A DNA stretch of 62,000 nucleotides. Source: Zygnema cylindricum. Its lineage: Eukaryota > Streptophyta > Zygnematophyceae > Zygnematales > Zygnemataceae. A program made the position numbers and the translations under genes. Below are positions 1 through 11,430 of the stretch, in pieces (within the stretch, counting starts at the first letter, position 1; each line of letters begins with the position of its first letter). Below the pieces are notes generated by a model. That model had not been told where the DNA came from, made no database searches, and saw only the letters and a program-made list of their open reading frames with translations. The stretch is from contig JBBHKE010002024.1 in the NCBI GenBank assembly GCA_037447655.1, positions 1 through 62,000 of the forward strand, in the 5' to 3' direction.

Positions 1-1150
1 TTGGAAAAATGCGATGAGGATCCACCATATTAAATGTGTAAGAAACATCAACTTGAAGGACTAAACAATCCGAGTAGACATCCAACAAAGCTCAAAGTCC
101 ATGGACCACGGCTACACATTCACCACGAGTTGTCACTCCAAAATGGTGAGGAAAATAATCATAGAATGCTAACTAGAGCGGGATATAAATGGCAGGGGCC
201 ACTAGTCATTGCAATACCTCTCTACAATAGGGCGAACCCCCCCATAAGGTTTGGTGACAGCCAAAAGGCGAGACATTGTGAGAAAATCACAATTCGAGGG
301 GGAAAATTACCCCCGGTAATAAAGAAACACACTAGCAACAACCGGTCAATCCTCGCGCACTTGATTTAGGGGGCAAAAAAATGCGGAAAAAATCATAAAC
401 ACTGCCCTATGGACCTTTTGCTAAAAGATAGGGTGAAGTGATAAGGGCTTAGGTGAAAGCATCGCTATCCGAAAGAAAACACTCAAATGGCTCAAAGATG
501 TGGACAAAGAACGATAAAGGGCTACGTGTTGGTGGATCAAGAGATCAAAATACCTCGACAGTCGTATCACATCAAAGAGCAAGATTAATTGGTTCGAAGG
601 CCCGAATTACTCTGGAAAGCTCACCAATAAGACGAAATGAACAACAAGTAGATACGAGGATGGGACATCTTAAGGTTGAGGTGCACCGCGGGGGGTGAAT
701 GAACCCGCGATCCACATGCGCAGTACAAACGGCCCTCCAATCACCTCGAATGAAACACCTCTATCAAGCCATAGCCTCTCGAGCACGACTTAGTACAATT
801 AGGACCCAAAGTGAAAACATGAAGAACAGATGGCAAGAAGTTATGTTTATGGGATCGGCACAAACAGGACAAAACGAGGTGAATGGGGCCATGTACTATC
901 ACAACCATTGTAATCCGCATGTACAATAGGGGACTGGGGAATCCAAATCGTAGGCCCCGAGAAAGTCTAAATCACAGACAAAAGCCAATCATCGATCGTA
1001 AAGCCAGATAGAAATGTTTTGGAAGACAATAGAGGATGGGTACTACATGAAGGGCTACCCAGGGCCAGGAATTATTTATAACTCCGTGTATTCCGAGTAT
1101 GACCGCCACTAGTCATCAGATGGTTATGACACTCGGGAAAATCTAAACGT
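1..1150. other. unclassified sequence, no gene recognised
   Basis: Several short open frames (34-369, 453-698 and 699-929 on the plus strand) follow one another without long overlaps, but none shows a motif I recognise, a clear start context or splice signals. They could be decayed exons or a worn mobile element, or chance. I assign no function. No repeat shared with the rest of the window was seen here. Confidence 0.3.
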
Positions 1151-1910
1151 GTAGAGGTCTGTGTACGTCTTTTAGGTGGAGGAGGTGGGAGGGTGAGAAT
1201 GGGCAAGGGTGTGTGGCTGGATATGGTCAATGAACAAGAGGGAGATGCATGGAAATTGTTAAGGTGAGAGGAATAAAAAAGGTTCTCCGTACAGTGTTCC
1301 AATGTCCACTATCAAAATCGTTATATTATTTTTTGATACTCTAATTTTGTGGAGAGGAAAAGAAACCATGTGTAATAGATGGTGAAAACGGTAATTGGAC
1401 AAAAAACCCAAATATTGAATGGAGAGAGGAGATAAAGTTGAGATAGGTAAAAAAGAACCAATAGGAGGGGCGTGGGAGAAAGAAGAGGATTAAAACATCG
1501 GTGTCCAAAGAGGGGCAATGTGGGGGTGAATGGCTAAAGGGGGAGGGGAGGGGGGGAGAATAAGGAATTCGATGACAAGAAAAAGGGGGGAGGGGAGGGG
1601 GGGAGGGTAAGGAATTCGATGACAAGAAAAAGGGGGGAGGAGGTGGGGGGGGACGATGGAGAGGAAAAAGGTTGAAATATTGGTTTTTGGTAAGGGGGAG
1701 GAGGGAGAAAATCGATGTCGAAATGGGTGGCAGGTGAGGGAAGAAAGAGAGGAGGAATTTGATGTTCAAAGGGGGTAAGAATAAGAGAATATTAATGAAA
1801 GGTGTAGAAGGGGGGCGGAGGGGTAAGAGAATTGTTCTTTTTTTTGTGTACATGGGTGTTATGGGAGGGGTAAGAGAATTGTTCTTTTTTTTTGGACATG
1901 GGTGTTATGA
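1150..1910. repeat. purine-rich (G/A) low-complexity tract with local duplications
   Basis: The plus strand is strongly G+A biased, with runs of G broken by A. Two local tandem duplications are visible: a block with the core GGAATTCGATGACAAGAAA appears at about 1564-1584 and again at about 1610-1630, and a block containing GTAAGAGAATTGTTC appears at about 1823 and again at about 1871. The minus strand gives a long proline/serine-rich open frame (1853-1341) that reflects base composition, not a gene. Confidence 0.75.
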
Positions 1911-1952
1911 TTTAATAAATAGTGATACTAATGAGTGAGGGTATGAAAGCTA

Positions 1953-3252
1953 CACCGTGCATTGCTATTAGCGTTATGAATAAATTAGGGTTAAAAAACA
2001 AGTAGCATTATCAACGCTCATTTGTGATTTTTAATTTTTATTTAAAATAAAAACTCTTATTTATCAATAACTCTAATTTGGGATTTTCCGTGTGATAATT
2101 TTTGGCGATTAAGATCTTTACACGTATAAAATGCTCAGAATCGTACGACGTCGCGTGACTTTGACATCCGCATGTGCCGACAATTTTCACGCAGTTAAAT
2201 GTTAACGCTACACCGTAAATCGTGTAATGTCACACTTTTTTTGACACACGTTTTTTGATGCACATTCACATACGTGCGCGACTGTATTAAACTTTTTTTT
2301 GTCATTTTTTATGGGAATTGATCATTGCATTGACTATTTTGATTGCGCACAGTCACTTACGTCATTTTGTGAAAGATTATAACTTTGAAGTACATAATGG
2401 TACAAGTGAAATACCGTTGAGTATAAATTTGACAGTCAATCGGTTCAACAACTTTGACTTTCAAAATATTGTTACAACCGCTTAAAATTTTGCCACGCTT
2501 GCAAACGCCGTTCGTCTTAGTAAAATTAGCAATTCACACGCCCCTCAAAGATTTACGGTAACAAAATTGCGACAACGACCTATAATTATAAGTGTTGCGC
2601 ACAGTCACCTTTTGTCTTTTTGTAAGCTCCACGGTGAGAGCACATATTGGATTTTAACTTAGCAGTAAAATTGAAATTAAATCGTCTAAGCGTTACATTG
2701 AACTTAGGCGCAAATAGAAACGAAACCTCTAAAAATTGAATTACACCGCTAATCGTAATCAGAGTATTAATTAGAGTACAAAAATGAAAAACAATAACAA
2801 GAGTTATTAACTCTAAACTGTGTGATCATTTTTTTTCAAAAATCAAAAAATTTACTCTAATTTATCATCAACTCTAATTTGGATTTGTATCCATACTAAT
2901 TATCCGCGCCGATATCTTAGGTACACTTACAAAATCTGACAAAACGAAAAGTTTCACATCACTATGACGTTTGCATTACGTGGTTTGTGAAAATGCAGCT
3001 ACATAATAACGACGTGTATCAAATTATTTTTTGTACTTCTTTAGTAAATAAAGTACAATTTTGCACCACCAGACACCGACCTTACACCATACTATTAAAA
3101 ACGACATTATATAAGAGTTGTTAACGCTAATTCCAAACCACCTTAAATAATTTCGAGAATACTTTATAATTATGTACACTATTTTAGGGTGATAGAGTCA
3201 AAATTTGGGGCAACAAAATTAGCGTACATAACGCTAATTACGATTCGCGCTG
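1953..3252. mobile_element. TA-flanked inverted-repeat transposon (Tc1/mariner-like, non-autonomous), 1.3 kb
   Basis: The left end begins CACCGTGCATTGCTATTAG just after a TA (1951-1952). The right end is its imperfect reverse complement (CTAATTACGATTCGCGCTG), followed by a TA at 3253-3254. The same terminal motif and TA flanks delimit elements at 19527-19742 and 54055-55064. No transposase is visible inside; the interior is AT-rich and contains other degenerate copies of the terminal motif (near 2208 and 2743). A TA target duplication is typical of Tc1/mariner, so this is probably a non-autonomous relative, but without a transposase the superfamily is inference. Confidence 0.6.
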
Positions 3253-3263
3253 TACTTCAATAT

Positions 3264-3719
3264 TATAGTTAAAAAGTAGGTGACCGTACGCCCATACAAT
3301 ATGCCTATTGTATGCAAAAACATACAATATGGCCTTAAGACCCATATTGTATTGGCTGCAAAATGAAATAAAATAGTAACAGGGTTGAGTTGCACATGGA
3401 TCGATAGAGAATTAAACGTCATGTCTAAATTTGAAAAAAAAATCGGACAAAAAATTATTTTTCTGTGAGTTTTGAGCGACTTTTATTTAAACCGTCAGAT
3501 TCGGACGATCTGACGGTCGTTGATGAAAGTAACGATCTAAGAAGATCACATGAAAAACCCATAACACAACTTACGATAGGACTATCGTCAGATTCGGACG
3601 ATCGGACGGTCGCTGATGAAAGTACGATCTAAGAAGATCACATGGAAAGCCCGTAACACAACTTACGCTAAAGGCGGCCTACAAAAGGCCTACCAAATAA
3701 CGCCTACTTTTGAACTATG
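3264..3719 (+). mobile_element. minisatellite-bearing inverted-repeat transposon, copy A (two 93-bp units)
   Basis: The ends are inverted repeats related to CATAGTTCAAAAGTAGG; the left end here has an A for C change. The element is flanked by a perfect 8-bp duplication TTCAATAT (3256-3263 and 3720-3727). Two 93-bp units start at 3493 and 3586. Three other copies lie in the window (21208-21655, 55750-56069, 56540-57073). There is no transposase, so it is a MITE-like element. An 8-bp duplication fits hAT or P-type transposition; the superfamily is not settled. Confidence 0.75.
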
Positions 3720-3727
3720 TTCAATAT

Positions 3728-5441
3728 TGACAGGTTTTAATTTCCGCCTAAGTTTAATGAAACGCTTAGACACTTAGATTTCAATTTTGCGGCTAAGTTA
3801 AAATCCAACATGTGCTCTAACCGTGGAGTTCACGTAAAGACAAAAAGTGACTGTGCGCAACACTTTTATGTACATGTGGTTGCCGCAACTTTGTTGCCGT
3901 AAACCTTCATCGGCCGTGTGAATTGCTAATTTTATTATAATGGTCGACGTTCACAATCACGTTAAAATTTGAAGTTGTTGTAACAATATTTTGAAAGTGA
4001 ATGCTATCGAACCCATTCGCCGTCAAATTTATACTCAACGGTACTTTACTTCAACGAACGTGTACTTCAAACCTAAAATATTTTACAAAATGACAAAAGT
4101 GACTGTCCGCAACATAGAGGTACCAAATGTACGGGTTTCACTTTTTTAGGAGAATGCGTTAAATTTTTAAGATTCTGAAATTTTCATTACATTCGTATAC
4201 TTTTGATGTACAAATTAAATTTACGGACCAATTGTTTGAAATTATCAAAAAATGTTGAAAGTACACCGTGAATCGTTATTAAAGTTTAAAAAATATGCAC
4301 ATTCCTATGTTTTTAGGGTAGTCGGGTTAGTCTGTGCTCACAATTCCGACGCATGAACACGTGAGAACAGGTTTAGTGCGATTTTCCCTCGTCTTTATGA
4401 CTTAGAAATCAAATCTGAGAACACTTTTCCGTGCGACTCACTCAATTTCCCTTGTCGACGCCATTATCTGACACTTATTTTGTCCTTCTGTACCAAATAA
4501 TTAGCATATTTTGTCCTTCTTTACGAAATAATTAGCATTTCTAGTAAGGACAAACACATTCGTACATAACACTATCTAAAAACACTCGACATTAGAGTAA
4601 TTAACATAAGTGAAACAATTTCAATATTAACGTTTTTTTTTTTTGAGTTAGGGTGAAGTTCCATTAGGGAAATAATGAGGTTGTTTACTGGCGGCCGTAC
4701 TGTTTCATACAATGACGTACCAAAATAAAAATGTCAAAGAAGCAAGCTTACTGAATGACGGATTTCATTCTCCAAAGATATCTGCGTAAATCTTGAGCGT
4801 CAGATGCAAAATCAGATACGCCATCGGTCGAACCATTTAGTTTGCAGCAAGTGACCCGAAAGAGGTCAATTTTAGGAGGCTAAACGTAAAGCATTGCGCC
4901 TTGTGGAAAAGTGAAAAAATATTGCCCGATTAAGTGGCTACACATCCCATATGCCATGTGCCTTCCGCCAGCATGGATGCGAGGCCAGTGATGTAGCGGA
5001 AGCCGCGAGAAAATCTTTGACGGAAGACTTTATAAAAAACCGGGTACTTTTATACATGAGCACATACCCTAAGTTTTAGTAGTAATTTAGATCAAATGTT
5101 TTATATTTTATATTTTTTATGAAGTCAAAGTCGGTCAACGCATTTTAAAATAGTTTTGCATTTGTTCCGTGCGCATATATCATTATGTTTTCGACGTTTC
5201 ATGCGTGCGTTTAAAACGCTTGGTACCTCTATAGTGCGCAACCAGCATAGTCACTGCCATGATCAATTCCCTTTTGTATTTATAAAAGTACAAAATGGTA
5301 AAGAGATGAACGATCTGTACGCCACACTATTTAAAATGACACTATATTTCAGTTATTAATAACTGTGGTACCTAAATAACGTTAATAATAGTCGCGGGCG
5401 ACCCGGTGCTTTGCCCTTTGGTTGTTAAGGGCCTTTCGTTT
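3728..5441. other. AT-rich non-coding stretch
   Basis: No gene is supported. At 4264 there is a clean copy of the terminal motif CACCGTGAATCGTTATTA preceded by TA, matching the TA-flanked transposons, but no convincing partner end was found; a weak candidate is near 5370. The only open frames (such as 5156-5359) are short and featureless. Confidence 0.5.
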
Positions 5442-6453
5442 TGTAAGGTTCATTGTTGAATCGCGAGACGTGAAGCTTTAATGAACCGCAATGTATTTCG
5501 CGTTCGCGTACGAAGCGCTCAACTTCAATTCGCGTCTATGTAATTGTATGGAGATATTTCGTGCGATTATTTCGCACGGGTGGATTTGTGACGATTTGAG
5601 TTGAACGTCACTTTTATATCGGGTTGGCGATCGAAGCGTTCGACTTCGATTCGCAAGTACACATTTGGAAAAATATTGGAGTACGTTTGGAGTTAGGTAC
5701 TTTCAAAGTATTGATGTTTGGCGCCGAAACGTACGACTTTGTTTCGCGTCAACATTTCATGAGTCAGGAAACGAAATGTACGATTTCGTTTCGCGTCACT
5801 TTTGTTTTACGTGCAGGTGAGTTATTTCGTGTGCAGGTGCTCATTTCGTGCGCACGCACGAAACTTCTCTTTTAGAGTTTCGCGTTCTGGAAGGAGAAGG
5901 CGTGTACGCCTTCCTTCGTGGAAGTTTTCTTTCAGTGTGCGCCAGCGAGGAAGGAGACTGGAGTTTACCGCCTTGCTAGTTTGCTTTCTTTGTAAGCAAG
6001 TTAGAGAGGCTATTTAGGCAGCGTAGTTCAGCTGCAGAATTATCCTTGTATTAGCTTTGGATCAACTGAAGAGAAAAGATGTAGATCTTTTGTGGTCAGT
6101 TAAGAGAGAGAGGAAGATCCTTTGTGATCGATTGAGAGAGAGAGAGAAAGACCCTTTGGTCAATTGAGAGAGAGCAGATCCTTTGTGGTCAATTAAGAGG
6201 TGTTGAGGATCCCTAGTGATCCATTTGGAGAAAAGAGGTTGTGATCATTATTGAGTGATCTTTTAAGAGTGAAGAGTTTATCTTTGAAGAGAGAAGAAGA
6301 GGAGAGAAGAGTTGATGTAAGAGGCTTCGGCCAGAAACACTTATAAATCTTTTTGGCCGATTATCCTCTTGCTGTTTATGAGCTTCCGCTGTGTAATGTT
6401 TTATTGATTTTTGAGCATTTAATGTGAGTGAGTATTTATTTTAAGATCCAACA
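5442..6453 (+). repeat. 5' LTR of the non-autonomous element
   Basis: 1012 bp, TGTAAGG...CCAACA, collinear with 9344-10363. It contains clustered CGTTTCGCGTC-like motifs at about 5690-5880. Near its 3' end (about 6075-6300) is a degenerate run of units around GATCCTTTGTGGTCAATTAAGAG joined by GA repeats. Confidence 0.9.
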
Positions 6454-6455
6454 AT

Positions 6456-6467
6456 TGGTATCGGAGC
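6456..6467 (+). promoter_or_regulatory. primer binding site (initiator tRNA-Met 3' end)
   Basis: TGGTATCGGAGC lies 2 nt after the LTR. The usual plant copia site is TGGTATCAGAGC, complementary to the 3' end of initiator tRNA-Met, so there is one mismatch. Confidence 0.85.
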
Positions 6468-9330
6468 AGGTTAAGCTTCAGTTAAGAGATGTGTTAGCAA
6501 TGAGAGGAAGAGTGAATTCAGTTTCGAAGGTTTTCAGTTTGAAGGTTCTCTTCCGCCGGACCTTTCAAGTTCGGGGAAATTTACAATTCGGATATTCGGC
6601 TACGAAATTCCGTGGATGAGTTGATGAAAGTTAAGAGGAAGAAGAAGAAGAGTATTCCTTTCCTTATGCCTACTACTGAGAGAGAGTTCAGTTTCTTTTT
6701 TCGGTGCTCAATTTGAGGAAAATCGGAACATGGAGGAGAAATGTGGAAAATCGATGAGTATGATTGAATTTACGAAGATGAAAAAGATGATGAAAAAGAG
6801 AAGAAATTCGATACTTGTTCCAGTTTGAAAGAAAAAAAGAGTTTAGTTGAGATGGAGGTAGAGAGTGATTATTTTCTTAGAAGGAAAAAGAGTACTCTTT
6901 TCCTCTTGGTGGCTTCGGCGTTCGTTTGTAGAAACCATTTAATTTTTTGTGTGTTTTATTTGAGGAAGAATCTCGGATATATGGAGGCCCGAGTAATTTG
7001 GAAGATCAATTTCCGAAATTGTTCGACAAATTGATGTGGTACATTGATGCGTGATTGCAATCTGAATCGAGAGGAGAAAAGGGGAAGAATCATCGGCCGG
7101 ATGTTTCGGATCCCTATTTTGATGGAGATAGAGATGAGAGTGGAGGAGATGTATTTGTGAAGAAAGAGAAGGGGAAATTGTCACGTATACTTTCATGGAG
7201 GAGAGGTGACATTTTTGGAGTTTGAGGAAATATTATTCCTCAATGTTACTTGATTTATTTTTGGAGGAAATGGGTCGTGTAAGAGGTGACCAAGCGATTG
7301 CGGCATTGACCGCGACCGTGTTGATGATTTTGAATTTGGAAATTATGTCGAATATGGAAATGATACCAACGACATATTTCAGACTTTTATTGTGATGATT
7401 GATTCGATAAGTGGAGAATGAAGATTGAGAGAAATTTCGAATTTAATGAGGATTTCGATTTTTTATGAGGAAATTTCGATTTTTATAAGGATTTTGAATT
7501 TTATGATTTTTTGGGCATTGCGGATTCGGAATTGGAGGAGATTCTGCACGTCTATAATCGGAAGAGGAAATTGGAAGAAAATGTTAATATTAAGAGTGAC
7601 ATTGAAATTGACATTTATGATTGGAGCGATCGGAATTTTTACTTTTTTGAATGTCATTGAACTCTCGAAAATTTAAAGATTTTAAATCGAGTTCTAATTT
7701 AGATTTAACGAATCTGAATTGGAGGAAGAGGAAAAGAGAGAACAAATTTATTCAAATGAGTTTTAAGTTATGAGGGGGAAGAAGCCGAATTAGCTTTCTT
7801 ATTTTCGGCAAGGAGAAATGGTTTCGAACTCGCATCATTCTATTTCGGATGTGAGAGAAATCAACTTTTTTTGTTGACTGTTTTGTGTGCAAGAATGTTG
7901 TCGAGAGCCCATAGTCGTATTTCGAATTAAGAGAATTCGGAAAGTGAAAAACGATAATGAAGGCGGCAAAAGATGAGAGAATTGAGAAAGAGGAAAAAAT
8001 GAACTAAAGAGTGTGACGTCCGTTTTCAACGCCAGGTAACGAAGGAAATTTGAAACTAAATTTTCGTGTATGTGTGCGACTTTGTACGCACACATATTGA
8101 GTGACGCGGCTATTTGTACGGTCACCAATTTAAGAGGAGTTCTAATTAATTTTGATTGTGTTGGTTGAAAGTCCGAGAGTGGGTTATATAGAGCCTTCTA
8201 AAATAGAGTGGAGGTCAACAAAATCGCTTATACGATTTGTTACACGCGCGAGAATCTTGATTTATATTTACACAATCTAATTTCGCGAATCTATGAGAGG
8301 AGAAGAGTTGTTTCGAAATTTCAAACAAAAAGTAGACTTTGTGTCGGTTGGAATCCCGAGAGGAGAATTTATTAAAGCCCTCCTAAAATAACTTGGCTCT
8401 TTTATTGAATCCGCTATTTGGATTGGTACAGACGCCATGGAGTTTCATTTTGTTTTAAATCTGATTATGGCGTACTTCTGAGAAGAGGCGAATTTGTTTT
8501 GTACAGAGAGGCGATTTGACGCCTAATGTACCTTTAAGTTGAAAACTACAGTACCGGATATTGTTGGCGACCATTATTTTTGTGTCGTTTGCATATTTTG
8601 TCAGGTGGCGTAAGGCTGTTATGGTACATCATCGGTACCGTATGTGACATCATTTTTGGTTAACGAAAATTGAATTATTTTTTGAGTTACATTTGACAAA
8701 AGAGAAGTCGTTCCGTACAGACAGGTGATTGGACGTTTCGTGTACTTTGGAGAAGGAACGATGATGCCGGATATTCAGACAGCCGTTTTGGTTGTCGTCA
8801 TATATTGGCAGGCGATGAGTTATTCCATGACGGTCAAGCAAATCATTTGATATATTTTTGTTACGATTGATTTGGGACACGTCTTGTGATTGGTGAAGAT
8901 TCATTGGATGGCGTTGATTGGTGCGGCAATTTTCGACCTTGATTTCGAAAATTCAACGGCCGATTACGTATTAATTTGGAGCGGCATGCGATTATTGTTT
9001 GACGATGTTCGAACAAATGGAGAAGTGCCACGTGGAAATTTTGTATATGATTACGCAATCATTTATTTTACCTTTTTAGGCGTGAGCAACCGAAATTGGA
9101 TTTTGGTTACGCTTTGAGGGGATTCTCGCACTACAAAAGAGAATCTTGGACTTTTGCGTCAATCGGCAGATTGACCGGTGTCGCGTTTGTCCATTGATAT
9201 TTATTTTGGAAGGAATTGGAGTTCGACGATTCCCACAATAAAGAGGGGGATTGTTACGTTATTTTGCGAATCGTCAAAGAGGACGAAATCGCGTGAAGTT
9301 TTGTTTTGAGGAGTTATGGCGATTCTGCCA

Positions 9331-9343
9331 ATGAGAGGGGGAT
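9331..9343 (+). promoter_or_regulatory. polypurine tract
   Basis: ATGAGAGGGGGAT abuts the 3' LTR, the place where plus-strand DNA synthesis is primed in LTR retrotransposons. A similar tract sits about 90 bp upstream. Confidence 0.75.
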
Positions 9344-10363
9344 TGTTAGGTTCATTGTTGAATCGCGAGACGTGACGCTTTAATGAACTGCAATGTATTT
9401 CGCGTTCGCGTACGAAGCGCTCAACTTCAATTCGCGTCTATGTAATTGTATGGAGATATTTCGTGCGATTATTTCGCACGGGTGGATTTGTGACGATTTG
9501 AGTTGAACGTCACTTTTATATCGGGTTGGCGATCGAAGCGTTTGACTTCGATTCGCAAGTACACATTTGGAGTACGTTTGGAGTTAGGTACTTTCGAAGT
9601 ATTGATGTTTGGCGCCGAAACGTACGACTTTGTTTCGCGTCAACATTTCATGAGTCAGCGAACGAAATGTACGATTTCGTTTCGCGTCACTTTTGTTTCG
9701 CGTCACTTTTGTTTCGCGTGACTTTTGTTTGCGTGCGCAGGTGTTTGAGTTTTCGTGCAGGTGTGTTCGTGAAGCGACACGTGTAAAGTCAACTTTTGGA
9801 GTTAGTCGTTTCGAAGGAAGAAAGCGCGTGCGCCTTCCTTCGTGGAACTGTCATTGCAGTGTGCACAGTCAGCTAGTGACAGACTTCGTCGCTACGCTAA
9901 GTTATGCTTGTCTTATCTTGTTGTCTCTTTGTAGAGTAGCGAGTATATATAGGCAGCAGTATACATGTGCAGAGTTATCCTTGTATTAGCTTTGGATCAA
10001 TTGAAGAGTAAAGATGTAGATCCTTTGTGATCGATTAAGAGAGAGGGGAAGATCCTTTGTGGTCAATTAAGAGAGAGAGAGAGAGAGACCCTTTGTGGTC
10101 AATTAAGAGTTGTTGAGGATCCTTAGTGATCCATTTGGAGAAAAGAGGTTGTGATCATTATTGAGTGATCAATTAAGAGTGTAGAGTTTATCTTTGAAGA
10201 GAGATAAAGAGAAGAGAAGAGTTGAGGTAAAGAGGCTTCGGCTAGGAACACTTATAATTTTTTTTGGCCGATTATCCTCTTGCTGTTTATGAGCTTCCGC
10301 TGTGTAATGTTTCATGTTTTTTGAGCATTTAATGTGAGTGAGTATTTATTTTAAGATCCAACA
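9344..10363 (+). repeat. 3' LTR of the non-autonomous element
   Basis: 1020 bp, TGTTAGG...CCAACA, collinear with 5442-6453 with scattered substitutions and small indels. The repeated CGTTTCGCGTCACTTTTG motif is expanded at about 9676-9728. Confidence 0.9.
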
Positions 10364-10368
10364 AAAAC

Positions 10369-10399
10369 TGCCACGTATCGCTAGGTCACGCCACGTCAC
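10369..10399. repeat. 31-bp fragment of a copia LTR
   Basis: These 31 bases are identical to 16181-16211 inside the 5' LTR of element I and similar to 10850-10880 in its 3' LTR. They lie between the end of the non-autonomous element and the start of element I, so the junction was built on an older LTR or by recombination between LTRs. Confidence 0.75.
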
Positions 10400-11415
10400 T
10401 GCAATTCCGTGTCCTCCATTAGATTACATAATACGAAAGCCTCTAGATAGTTATTAACTAGCCTATTTTCAATGGCAACCACTGCTACCCAAACAGACAA
10501 GTAGACAATGTGACTGCAATCCTGTGCAGCTTGGACACCCCTGAGTCCGTAGGAAAAATAATCTCTAAAAACGCCCAACCAGACGGGTAGTTATGAGCCG
10601 GCAAAGATGCCAATTTATACAAAGCTCCCAAAGGAGAGGTGACTGTCTAAAAATATTCTAAGTCATATATCTCCCTCACAAACCTTATCTACTAAAGTAC
10701 GCTCCAATCAGAATACTGTAAAGAACCAAAAAGTTCTGAGGCCGATGTACTTTATGTACGACCTCTGTACGACAAGGCCACAGAGTAGACGCGTGTCGCA
10801 GTATGACTTGTACGTATGTCGTCCGAGATCCCCGCTACTCAATTCAATCCTGCCACGTATCGCTAAGTCACGCCACGATACGCCACGATCAAAAACCACC
10901 AAAGTTACCATTCCGGGACCTCGACGACGATTAGCGCCGTTGGATGAAGACCAGCGTTTAATGTACGCCGTTGAAATAAATGTCCGACTCATTTATTTCG
11001 TGCTGCGGATTTGGTGTACGCACTGAATTTGCTATGTCTCTATGTTTCATTTTTGCAGTTACGTTAATCGAATTAATGTTTTGTTACTGTTTAAATAAAT
11101 ATCGTACCCTATGTAATGCAACAAACTTCTACGACAGACTGGTTAGAGATGACGGCTACTCCATGCTCTGCTGCTCGGAGGTTCGAGTCTTGGCGGACTC
11201 AACCTTTTGTTGAGGGTGATTTAGGTCACTCTTAAGTCCTGCCTACGGAGCTGAGGCAGCCATGGCTTCACTAGCCTCTCTATCCTTCACTGACTACTAC
11301 AAGTATGGGGGGTAGAGTGAAGAGGTGGAGGTGGGCTGCCTACGCTTTTACTTTTGATGTTTTTACTAGTAAATTCAGACCTAAAAAATACCTTATAAAT
11401 CTAATAATTTCAACA
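10400..11415 (-). repeat. 3' LTR of element I
   Basis: 1016 bp, the same length as 15730-16745 and clearly collinear. In element orientation it starts TGTTGAAATTATTAG and ends TTGCA. It contains the block shared by this LTR group (CCATGGCT and a degenerate ACTTGTCGTAGTCACTG), the antisense tRNA-like module, and a TATA-like TTGTATAAATTGG. Confidence 0.92.
11132..11203 (+). other. tRNA-like module in the element I 3' LTR (antisense to the element)
   Basis: A D-arm/A-box-like stretch (TGGTTAGAGATGACGG, 11140-11155) is followed by a B-box-like GGTTCGAGTCT (11180-11190), with spacing as in a tRNA gene. The T-stem is only partly paired and no full acceptor stem is seen, so this is not a functional host tRNA. 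Equivalent modules occur in all LTRs of the group. Confidence 0.6.
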
Positions 11416-11430
11416 CTCCCCTTATTTTCT
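11416..11430 (-). promoter_or_regulatory. polypurine tract of element I
   Basis: In element orientation AAAATAAGGGGAG directly precedes the 3' LTR. The same tract is found before the 3' LTRs of IV, V and VII. Confidence 0.8.

Larger units (their letters stand above)
6454..9343 (+). other. internal region of the non-autonomous element, no recognisable coding
   Basis: The region holds only short open frames without copia motifs. Degenerate internal duplications are visible: 6635-6775 resembles 6880-7020 (both hold an AAAGAGTA-type run, then a GGAGGAG/TGGAGGC block), and 8155-8215 resembles 8340-8395 (GTCGGTTGGAATCCCGAGAG-like blocks). A second purine tract with the following bases (AAAGAGGGGGATTGTTA, 9240-9256) repeats the true one at the 3' LTR edge. 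It may be a worn-out coding region or may always have been structural. Confidence 0.6.
5442..10363 (+). mobile_element. non-autonomous LTR retrotransposon without gag or pol
   Basis: Two near-identical direct repeats of about 1.0 kb (5442-6453 and 9344-10363) begin TGT and end ACA. They enclose a 2.9-kb internal region with a primer binding site directly after the left repeat and a purine tract directly before the right one, so orientation is plus. No gag, protease, integrase or RT motif was found inside. The primer site matches the 3' end of initiator tRNA-Met, the usual plant Ty1/copia type and different from the other elements here. No 5-bp target duplication is visible (CGTTT on the left, AAAAC on the right), so one end may have been altered. 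It fits the LARD/TRIM class of structural-only elements. Confidence 0.85.

Noticed and set aside
34-698. Consecutive plus-strand frames as a possible gene
   Set aside because: No family recognised, no splice pattern and no conserved motif; kept only as unclassified sequence.
1341-1853. 170-residue proline/serine-rich frame on the minus strand
   Set aside because: It is the complement of the G/A-rich low-complexity tract and has no motif or start context.
11132-11203. Genuine host tRNA gene
   Set aside because: The acceptor stem does not pair and the copies sit at the same place in every LTR of the group, so it is part of the LTR.
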